From Prosthecochloris sp. (GTDB lineage: Bacteria > Bacteroidota > Chlorobiia > Chlorobiales > Chlorobiaceae), in the NCBI GenBank assembly GCA_015482705.2, contig JADMLA020000025.1:1-37435 (forward strand): DNA of 37,435 bases. Direction: 5' to 3'. Of this stretch, positions 25,339 to 31,864 are shown one piece after another. The first letter of the stretch is position 1. Each line of letters begins with the position of its first letter. A program made the position numbers and the translations under genes. The notes beneath the pieces were generated by a model that had not been told where the DNA came from, made no database searches, and saw only the letters and a program-made list of their open reading frames with translations.

Positions 25339-25455
25339 ATGGAAAACACAATAAACTATACCACGTTGTTCGCTCCTGTAGCGTTTTATCTTTCCGGGGT
25401 CGTTATCGTTTTTCTACTCAACAAGTTTATCGGTAAACAAAAAGCAGATCAGTAG
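25339..25455 (+). CDS. 38-residue single-helix membrane peptide
   Basis: An open frame begins with ATG 3 bases after the stop of the BchQ-like gene and encodes 38 residues. These are a polar N terminus (M-E-N-T-I-N-Y-T-T), one strong transmembrane helix (L-F-A-P-V-A-F-Y-L-S-G-V-V-I-V-F-L-L) and a basic C-terminal tail (N-K-F-I-G-K-Q-K). Such a topology is typical of small membrane subunits in photosynthetic complexes. The tight spacing suggests translational coupling. I recognise no family, and the gene is too short for most gene finders. Confidence 0.6.
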   Translation: MENTINYTTLFAPVAFYLSGVVIVFLLNKFIGKQKADQ

Positions 25456-25613
25456 GGTATCGGCTCTTTCTAACCGTCATTATTTTGTATTTGCGTTAGA
25501 TTTGAAAATGTTTTAATTTTCAGGAAAATAACCGCTTACTGCTGTTTCGACGACCACAGCAGGTATTCAATAATTTTTTTCGCGTCTTTTTCCTAATCAA
25601 AACAATACACATC

Positions 25614-25844
25614 ATGTCAAACGGCTCAAACAACGATCTTGCCGGTGCGATTTCCGGCCTTGTCGACACTTTCGGCAAACTTGCTCAGCAACAGGTCGAG
25701 ATGCTCAACAACGGTGTCAACACCGCTTCAGAGATGATTGGCCCACTCGGAAAAACCATGACAGATCTCATGGGAAACATGGTTGATACCGTAAACCAGG
25801 TATTGCAGAATGTTTCTTCAAACATTGGTGGCGGCTCCAAGTAA
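25614..25844 (+). CDS. csmB: chlorosome envelope protein, CsmB/CsmF family
   Basis: A 76-residue amphipathic protein: N-terminal M-S-N-G-S-N, then a helix (A-G-A-I-S-G-L-V-D-T-F-G-K-L), a glutamine-rich turn, and a second helix (M-T-D-L-M-G-N-M-V-D-T-V-N-Q-V-L-Q-N-V). Length and pattern fit CsmB, an abundant envelope protein of the chlorosome lipid monolayer; CsmF is its paralogue. Proximity to csmE and csmD-type genes within 6 kb favours csmB. It is monocistronic, with its own terminator, and lies 158 bases after the small membrane peptide gene. Confidence 0.82.
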   Translation: MSNGSNNDLAGAISGLVDTFGKLAQQQVEMLNNGVNTASEMIGPLGKTMTDLMGNMVDTVNQVLQNVSSNIGGGSK

Positions 25845-25870
25845 GAGCTTATTTCCACTATTTTTTATCC

Positions 25871-25907
25871 AGCACCTTATGCAATTTTGTATAAGGTGTT
25901 TTTTTTT
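25871..25907 (+). terminator. rho-independent terminator of csmB
   Basis: CACCTTAT (25873-25880) pairs with ATAAGGTG (25891-25898), with a 10-base loop, followed directly by nine T residues. Confidence 0.9.
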
Positions 25908-25926
25908 ATAGTAAGGCAGAGTGATC

Positions 25927-26925
25927 ATGGCTTCTGAAAAACATCACCTGGAGCTTTATTTTTCAAATCCGGAGCTCAGGAAACTTCGAATAGAGCAAGT
26001 AGCTGGTGACGCATCGAGCCGAGAGTATTATCGTGTCTTCTCCCCGGAGAAAACCTGGATACTCTGTATTGATCCCGACTTTGGTTCTTTTCCTTCGGAT
26101 CAATACCCGTTTCTTGAAATTCAGCGCCTGCTCACAAGACATTCCGTGCCTGTACCCAGGGTTATCGGGAGCCGTAAATCGGACTCATCCATCCTGATCG
26201 AAGATTGCGGCAATACCCTGCTCCAGGACATGATATCTGCAAACCCTTCCCGAAACGCCCTGCTTTACCAAAAAAGCATCGATTGCATGAGTCGTCTGCA
26301 GTCAATCACGGGAAAATCGGACTCACTGCCTTTCAACCGGTCGTTCGACCCGGAAAAGCTGATGTTCGAATTTGATTTTTTCATCACTTATGCCATTGAA
26401 AACACTCATTCCACCAAGCTGCGAACAGGAACGCTCGCAACACTGCAAAAGGAATTCAGAAAAATTTCTGAACTATTGTTCAGGAAGGAGCATTTCGTAC
26501 TCAACCACCGGGACTATCACAGCAGGAACATACTTGTTTCGAAAAACGGCCTTGTGCTTATCGATTTTCAGGATGCCAGAATGGGCCTGCCCCAATACGA
26601 TGCGGTGTCGCTGTTGAAAGATTCTTATGTTACGCTCGATGAACAGTTCGTTTCCGATATGCAGCACTACCACTATAGACTGCTCATGGAAAACAAGCTT
26701 ACCGTCATGGATTACGATGAATATCTTTATTTATTTGACATTATGGCGTTTCAAAGAAACGTAAAGGCGCTCGGCACTTTTTTCCATCAGGCATACGTTC
26801 TTGAAAAAAAAGAATTCGAGCAGTACATAACCCCAACGCTCGCTTACCTCCCCGGTTATATCGGCAGACAACCCGAATTAGCGACGGCCGGTGAGATAAT
26901 TTTAAATACATTGGTGCAACCGTAA
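25927..26925 (+). CDS. aminoglycoside-phosphotransferase-fold sugar kinase, AmgK-like
   Basis: A 332-residue kinase of the APH fold. The catalytic loop is H-R-D-Y-H-S-R-N-I-L, followed by the Mg2+-binding I-D-F-Q-D-A-R-M-G. This matches the AmgK type of anomeric kinase, which phosphorylates MurNAc and GlcNAc at C-1 in peptidoglycan recycling. The next gene, two bases away, is a MurU-like nucleotidyltransferase, and a NamZ-type muramidase follows, so the assignment rests on both motif and context. I start at the ATG at 25927; a GTG two codons earlier is possible. It is cytoplasmic and sits just after the csmB terminator. Confidence 0.8.
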   Translation: MASEKHHLELYFSNPELRKLRIEQVAGDASSREYYRVFSPEKTWILCIDPDFGSFPSDQYPFLEIQRLLTRHSVPVPRVIGSRKSDSSILIEDCGNTLLQDMISANPSRNALLYQKSIDCMSRLQSITGKSDSLPFNRSFDPEKLMFEFDFFITYAIENTHSTKLRTGTLATLQKEFRKISELLFRKEHFVLNHRDYHSRNILVSKNGLVLIDFQDARMGLPQYDAVSLLKDSYVTLDEQFVSDMQHYHYRLLMENKLTVMDYDEYLYLFDIMAFQRNVKALGTFFHQAYVLEKKEFEQYITPTLAYLPGYIGRQPELATAGEIILNTLVQP

Positions 26926-26927
26926 CC

Positions 26928-27863
26928 ATGAAAGCGTTTATTCTGGCTGCAGGATTCGGCTCACGTCTCCGCCCCATCACAAACTCCGTCCCCAAGCCAC
27001 TCATCCCGGTTCTTAATCTTCCCGCCATCTGTTACACTCTCACCCTTTTGAAAGAAACGAAAATCGAAACGGTAATTTGTAACGTCCACCATCATGCAGA
27101 CCATATCCGCCGTTTCTTTTCCGAAAACGATAATTTCGGGATAGACATGCACATTTCAGAGGAAACCACCATTCTCGGAACCGGAGGTGGACTGAAACAG
27201 TGCGAAAAACTGCTCGATGACGGTGAACCCTTCGTTGTAATCAACAGCGATATCATAGCTGATTTCAACCTGCAAGCGTTAATCGAAGCCCATGCATCTT
27301 CGGGTAATGCAGGAACGCTCATGCTGTTCGAAACCGCAGAAGCAAAAACAATCGGTGACGTCGGCATTCATGAGAAGCAGATCAGGGATTTCAGAAACAT
27401 GCGAAAAACCGGTATACGCTCCGACTGTATCTATGCAGGAGCGGCCATTCTCGATCCGTCGATTTTCCAGTACCTTGAAAAGAAGTTCTCAAGTATAGTC
27501 GATACGGGTTTCACCGGTCTTATCGAACGTGAAAGCCTTGGTTACTTTCGCCATGAAGGTTTCTGGCAGGATATAGGAACACCGCAAAGCTTCTGGCAGG
27601 CAAACATCGAAAAAAGGAAAAATATCTTCCAGATCGGTAAACGAATAGGCAGCCAAATAGGCTTCGAACCGCATATGCTTTCATCACAGGCTGTCATTGC
27701 AGATAATGCAACGGTTCATGAATCGATAATCGGCAGAAATTGCCATATTGAAGACGGTGCAACGGTAAAAGATTCCGTACTCCTGCCGGGAACAACCGTC
27801 CCGAAAGATACCAACCTTGACCGGGTAATAGCTTTTCCGCAAGGCATGCTTTCTTTGGAGTGA
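26928..27863 (+). CDS. sugar-1-phosphate nucleotidyltransferase, MurU-like
   Basis: A 311-residue protein. The N-terminal NTP-transferase domain has L-A-A-G-F-G-S-R-L-R-P and P-K-P-L-I-P for nucleotide binding, and V-I-N-S-D-I with the metal Asp. About 60 C-terminal residues form hexapeptide-repeat (left-handed beta-helix) turns (V-I-A-D-N-A-T-V-H, I-I-G-R-N-C-H-I-E-D-G-A). MurU, which turns MurNAc-1-phosphate into UDP-MurNAc, normally lacks that tail, so this could be a MurU variant or a related uridylyl/guanylyltransferase. Its start is 2 bases after the kinase stop, implying coupling and supporting a shared sugar-1-phosphate substrate. Confidence 0.8.
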   Translation: MKAFILAAGFGSRLRPITNSVPKPLIPVLNLPAICYTLTLLKETKIETVICNVHHHADHIRRFFSENDNFGIDMHISEETTILGTGGGLKQCEKLLDDGEPFVVINSDIIADFNLQALIEAHASSGNAGTLMLFETAEAKTIGDVGIHEKQIRDFRNMRKTGIRSDCIYAGAAILDPSIFQYLEKKFSSIVDTGFTGLIERESLGYFRHEGFWQDIGTPQSFWQANIEKRKNIFQIGKRIGSQIGFEPHMLSSQAVIADNATVHESIIGRNCHIEDGATVKDSVLLPGTTVPKDTNLDRVIAFPQGMLSLE

Positions 27864-27951
27864 GTAATTTTCCCTATACTACCGGCTGACAGAATAGACA
27901 AACCGGATTTCTTGCTCTTCAGCCATTCAGCGATCCGATTATCCGGCATTC

Positions 27952-29163
27952 ATGAACATATGGCCTGACAGTTCAACAAAACACCATGTAGTTCCTCACA
28001 TGATACAAACAGGTCTTGACATACTCCTCCAGGACACCAGCCGTCTGAGAAACCGTAACATCGGCCTGATCACAAACCAGACATCGGTCACCCCTGCCCT
28101 GCACTATTCCTGGCATGAGTTGCGAAAAAAAGGTTTTTCTCTGAAAAAAATCTTTTCTCCCGAACACGGACTCTTTTCAACGGAACAGGATCAGATAGCC
28201 GTCACCATGCAGCCGGACACCGACTGTGAAACAATCAGTCTTTACGGTAATTCCGAGGAAACACTGCTGCCGGATGAAAGTGCTTTAGAGAATGTCGATC
28301 TGGTGCTTTTCGATATTCAGGATATCGGTTCGCGATATTACACCTACATCAATACCCTCGCGCTTTTCATGGATAGCATAAACGGCCGTGATATTGAAAT
28401 TATCGTTCTCGACCGGCCGAATCCTCTGGGCGGACTGGGCATCGAAGGCCCGCTTTCATCCAGCGATTATCGTTCATTCGTCGGCGTACTTCCGGTTCCT
28501 CCCCGCCACGGGATGACTGCAGGAGAACTCGCCCGGCTGTATTTCGATCACAAAAAACTCGATGTGAACCTCGACGTCATCCCGATGCATGGCTGGAAAC
28601 GTTCATCGTATTTCCCGCAAACCGGACAACAATGGATAGTCCCTTCTCCGAACATGCCGACATGGGAAACCGCTCTGGTTTATCCCGGAATGTGCCTGTT
28701 CGAAGGCCTGAACATCTCTGAAGGAAGAGGTACTACGACGCCATTCCTCCATTTCGGCGCACCGTTCATCGAACCTGATGCAGTTGCTGACCATATCATG
28801 AACTACGAGCTTGAAGGCGTCCTTTTCCGCCCAACCTACTTCAAACCATCGTTTCACAAGTATCAGGACGGCATTGTAGGAGGGTTGTTTATCCATGTGA
28901 CCGACAAGGAACTCTTTCGACCTTTTCTAACAGGAGTCGCCCTCACCAAAGTGCTCCACGACCTGTATTCGGAAAAAGTTCGATTTATCCGTGAGGTTTA
29001 CGAATTCAACGATCTTCACCCGGCTTTCGACCTCCTCTGCGGCAGCGGCAAAATAAGAACGATGATCGAATCCGGCCAATCCTTCGAAAAGATCAGAACA
29101 TCATGGCATGAGGACGAACGAGAGTTTACCACCTGTAAGCAGGCCTATCACCTTTATGAATAA
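27952..29163 (+). CDS. namZ: exo-beta-N-acetylmuramidase, NamZ type (DUF1343)
   Basis: A 403-residue DUF1343 protein. Visible family motifs in order: I-G-L-I-T-N-Q-T, S-P-E-H-G-L, D-I-Q-D-I-G-S-R-Y-Y-T-Y, L-D-R-P-N-P-L-G-G, I-E-G-P, P-P-R-H-G-M-T-A-G-E-L, and P-S-P-N-M-P-T-W-E-T, followed by S-E-G-R-G-T-T-T-P-F. NamZ releases MurNAc from non-reducing ends of glycan strands. I see no signal peptide, unlike secreted Bacteroidetes members, which would place it in the cytoplasm unless the start is wrong; the ATG at 28000 (M-I-Q-T-G-L-D) is also plausible. It lies 88 bases after the nucleotidyltransferase gene and is part of the wall-recycling cassette. Confidence 0.86.
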   Translation: MNIWPDSSTKHHVVPHMIQTGLDILLQDTSRLRNRNIGLITNQTSVTPALHYSWHELRKKGFSLKKIFSPEHGLFSTEQDQIAVTMQPDTDCETISLYGNSEETLLPDESALENVDLVLFDIQDIGSRYYTYINTLALFMDSINGRDIEIIVLDRPNPLGGLGIEGPLSSSDYRSFVGVLPVPPRHGMTAGELARLYFDHKKLDVNLDVIPMHGWKRSSYFPQTGQQWIVPSPNMPTWETALVYPGMCLFEGLNISEGRGTTTPFLHFGAPFIEPDAVADHIMNYELEGVLFRPTYFKPSFHKYQDGIVGGLFIHVTDKELFRPFLTGVALTKVLHDLYSEKVRFIREVYEFNDLHPAFDLLCGSGKIRTMIESGQSFEKIRTSWHEDEREFTTCKQAYHLYE

Positions 29164-29219
29164 ACCGCTATATCATGGATACCTCTATACATTCTTTCCA
29201 CCGAGCGAAATGAGCAACC

Positions 29220-30623
29220 GTGCATACTCTTGACCTGACCATAATTATCTGCTTCCTTCTGGCCATGGCTGGTTACGGTATATGGCAGGGACAAAGCAAC
29301 CGGACCAATGATGATTACTTTCTCGGAGGGCGCAACCTGCCTTGGATAGTTGCCATGTTTTCTATCGTAGCTACCGAAACATCGGTTCTTACGTTTGTAA
29401 GCGTCCCCGGTATAGCCTTTCGTGGTGACTGGACATTTCTACAGCTTGCGCTTGGCTATATTGTTGGCCGAATACTGGTCAGTGCCATTCTTCTGCCCAT
29501 CTATTTCCGCGAAGGGGTGGACTCTATCTACGAAGTGATCGGCAGACGTTTCGGCCACAATATGCAGAAGCTTGCATCAATGGTTTTTCTTGTAACCAGA
29601 ATTTTTGCCGATGGTGTAAGGTTTCTTGCTACGGCAGTTGTGGTAGAAGTGGTTACCGGTTGGCCTCTCGGCGTTTCCGTGCTGGTCATCGGTATCGTCA
29701 CATTGGTGTATACGCTTGCCGGCGGCATAAGGACAATCGTGTGGATCGACAGCGTCCAGTTCATCCTCTACCTTTTCGGCGGCATCATCACCATCGCGTT
29801 TATCGCGTCGAATCTTCCTGTCGGGTTTCCCGAAGCCCTAGCGAATCTTGCTCATGAACAAAAGCTGAAAGTGATCGATTTTGGCTGGAACATTTTTTCG
29901 GAACCATGGACATTTTTCAGCGCTTTCATCGGCGGAATCCTGCTTTCGCTCGGTTCGCACGGTGTGGATTATATGCTGGTCCAACGCGTTCTCGGGTGCA
30001 GAAACCTGAGCGCCGCAAGAAAAGCCATGATTGGAAGCGGTGTTTTCGTTTTTCTGCAATTCGCGGTTTTCCTGCTTGCCGGCTCACTCATCTACCTTTT
30101 TATCGGAGACATGCAGGTTGAAAAAGATCGGGAATTCGCTTCCTTCATCGTCAACCACCTTCCTGTCGGTCTTAAAGGCCTGTTGCTCGCAGGTGTCCTT
30201 TCAGCCGCGATGTCCACGCTCAGCTCCTCTATCAACTCCCTAGCTTCATCGACGGTCACCGACCTGCTTGGAGGTAACACCACACTGAACCGCTCAAAAC
30301 TGATAAGTTTTGGATGGGCCGCCGTGCTTATCGGCATCGCACTGGTATTCGATGAAAACGATACTACCATTATCGAGATAGGATTTACAATAGCCTCCTA
30401 TACCTACGGTGGTCTTCTCGGTCTCTTTCTCCTTTCCAAAAGCAACAAACAATTTCATGCCATCAGCCTTGCAATGGGACTGCTTTCAAGCTTGGGAACC
30501 GTGTGGATTTTGGCCTATGCAGGTTTTGCCTGGACATGGTTCATCATCGCATCGGTCCTTGTGAACCTGCTCGTTGTATGGACCGTAGAGGGAATCTTTG
30601 CAGGAACCGGCGGTAAAAGGTAA
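29220..30623 (+). CDS. sodium:solute symporter family transporter
   Basis: A 467-residue membrane protein with about thirteen helices and the SSS-family opening D-D-Y-F-L-G-G-R-N-L-P. Later segments include T-L-A-G-G-I-R-T-I-V-W-I-D-S-V-Q and A-A-M-S-T-L-S-S-S-I-N-S-L-A-S-S-T, which contains the sodium-site helix pattern. It starts with GTG. Family members carry sugars, including sialic acid, and a symporter linked to NamZ is known in Tannerella MurNAc utilisation, so MurNAc or a related amino sugar is a reasonable substrate guess. It follows namZ by 56 bases and is the last gene of the cassette. Confidence 0.85.
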   Translation: MHTLDLTIIICFLLAMAGYGIWQGQSNRTNDDYFLGGRNLPWIVAMFSIVATETSVLTFVSVPGIAFRGDWTFLQLALGYIVGRILVSAILLPIYFREGVDSIYEVIGRRFGHNMQKLASMVFLVTRIFADGVRFLATAVVVEVVTGWPLGVSVLVIGIVTLVYTLAGGIRTIVWIDSVQFILYLFGGIITIAFIASNLPVGFPEALANLAHEQKLKVIDFGWNIFSEPWTFFSAFIGGILLSLGSHGVDYMLVQRVLGCRNLSAARKAMIGSGVFVFLQFAVFLLAGSLIYLFIGDMQVEKDREFASFIVNHLPVGLKGLLLAGVLSAAMSTLSSSINSLASSTVTDLLGGNTTLNRSKLISFGWAAVLIGIALVFDENDTTIIEIGFTIASYTYGGLLGLFLLSKSNKQFHAISLAMGLLSSLGTVWILAYAGFAWTWFIIASVLVNLLVVWTVEGIFAGTGGKR

Positions 30624-30709
30624 AATCTTTTTGTGCAAAACACTTTAATTGTATAAATTATCTGCAAGGAATTAATCTAACTTGATATTCGAAAATCGGG
30701 AGTTGTACC

Positions 30710-30964
30710 ATGAACAATGCCTCTGGAGCGTTTACCGACTGGGCTGTAGCCTATGGAAAAATAGTGGAAATATTTACCGACGGTCACTGGTGGGTAATGG
30801 CTGATTATATGGAAGGAGTAGGTAAAACAACCAAGAGACTTTTGAAAAACGCTTATCCTTATATTAAGGAAGGTCCAGGCGGTGCTGGTTTGCAAGGCTC
30901 CTCACCCGAAGCATCCGGATATGCTTGCCCGACAAAAGCTATCGAGCAGCGTTTCAGAGATTAA
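30710..30964 (+). CDS. csmE: chlorosome envelope protein, CsmA/CsmE family
   Basis: An 84-residue precursor with a GGGAG ribosome site. It contains F-T-D-W-A-V, E-I-F-T-D-G-H-W-W with the histidine (residue 26) equivalent to the CsmA bacteriochlorophyll a ligand, and the conserved C-terminal extension G-S-S-P-E-A-S-G-Y-A, then P-T-K. CsmA, the baseplate protein, is normally almost invariant; this sequence departs from it clearly (W-W, Y-P-Y-I-K-E), so I favour the paralogue CsmE. As in CsmA, the last 20 or so residues are probably cleaved. The CsmC/D-type gene follows, after a terminator. Confidence 0.85.
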   Translation: MNNASGAFTDWAVAYGKIVEIFTDGHWWVMADYMEGVGKTTKRLLKNAYPYIKEGPGGAGLQGSSPEASGYACPTKAIEQRFRD

Positions 30965-30992
30965 GCTTTTCGCATAGCCATTAAGGAACTCC

Positions 30993-31030
30993 AAAGCAGC
31001 ACAGCCAAACGGTATGTGCTGCTTTTTTTT
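30993..31030 (+). terminator. rho-independent terminator after csmE
   Basis: AAAGCAGCACA (30993-31003) pairs with TGTGCTGCTTT (31015-31025), with an 11-base loop, running into a T tract to 31030. It would at least attenuate transcription into the next gene. Confidence 0.9.
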
Positions 31031-31130
31031 CGCCCATTCAAACAATTTCATGCAAACCTTGATGCCATTAGCAGTACAAACCGAAACAACCGATTCATTT
31101 TCTTTTAAATAACGAGAGGAGAACATTATC

Positions 31131-31529
31131 ATGGCAACCGAAAGAACAAACGATACTGTCAAGGCCCTTTCCAGCCTGCTCGAAAACCTGGGAAACCTCG
31201 CAGCAGCACCGATAATAGCTGTAGACAACAGCTTACAGACTCTGATGCCATCCATTGAGACCACCGGTAAAACCGTCGGTGAGCTGTTCGAACGCAGTGC
31301 AAAAACGCTCAACGACTCTGTTGAAAACCTTTCGACCCCGTTAAACTCGATTGTAGCAAGTCTCGGAGAACTTGCCACCTCTGGAATAAAAGCCGTCAGC
31401 GCTACCGGCTGGCAAGTAGCCGAGACAGTCGGCTATGTTGGCAACAATGTTCTCTCAGCTGTTCAATCGGCTGCCGGAACAATCGGCGACACTGTTACCT
31501 CAATTCTTCCTATCGGCAAAAAGATTTAA
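31131..31529 (+). CDS. csmD: chlorosome envelope protein, CsmC/CsmD family
   Basis: A 132-residue protein with a strong GAGGAG ribosome site. It is Ala/Ser/Thr/Gly-rich and built of short amphipathic helices with recurring L-x-x-L patterns (K-A-L-S-S-L-L-E-N-L-G-N-L) and ends G-D-T-V-T-S-I-L-P-I-G-K-K-I. That fits the CsmC/CsmD envelope family, which stabilises chlorosome shape. CsmC usually neighbours csmA, whereas this gene neighbours a csmE-type gene, so CsmD is favoured. It carries its own terminator. Confidence 0.75.
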   Translation: MATERTNDTVKALSSLLENLGNLAAAPIIAVDNSLQTLMPSIETTGKTVGELFERSAKTLNDSVENLSTPLNSIVASLGELATSGIKAVSATGWQVAETVGYVGNNVLSAVQSAAGTIGDTVTSILPIGKKI

Positions 31530-31559
31530 AATCTCACCTGATACTGACAACAGTATTGA

Positions 31560-31591
31560 AAACAAGCCTCTTCAACGAGGCTTGTTTTTTT
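31560..31591 (+). terminator. rho-independent terminator after csmD
   Basis: AACAAGCCTC (31561-31570) pairs with GAGGCTTGTT (31577-31586), with a 6-base loop, then T residues to 31591. Confidence 0.92.
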
Positions 31592-31864
31592 ACAAAAAAA
31601 GATCAATCAGAACAGACTCAGCTTCGGCTTGAAAATCCCGATCATGAAAAGCATTGAAGCAGATCTCTATTGTATGTACAAATCGGATAAAAAAACCGAT
31701 TCATGGAGACACATCACCATTGCAGATACGACTCTGATATTTCTGTTTCCATCCTGATGGAATGAACGCATCACCAAAACATCTTTTCAACCTCTCAGAA
31801 ACCTTTTGGAAAAAAGAGGAGTTTTATCCGCGAAGAGAGTCCCGCCAACCAACCTTTTTCACGC
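31592..31864. other. leader region of the fusion gene
   Basis: About 270 bases without a supported gene. A 37-codon frame at 31644-31757 begins with ATG but has no ribosome site or recognisable content, so I leave it uncalled. No operator is evident. Confidence 0.4.

Noticed and set aside
31644..31757. 37-codon frame upstream of the fusion gene
   Set aside because: Starts with ATG but without a ribosome site; no helix or motif stands out, so chance cannot be excluded.
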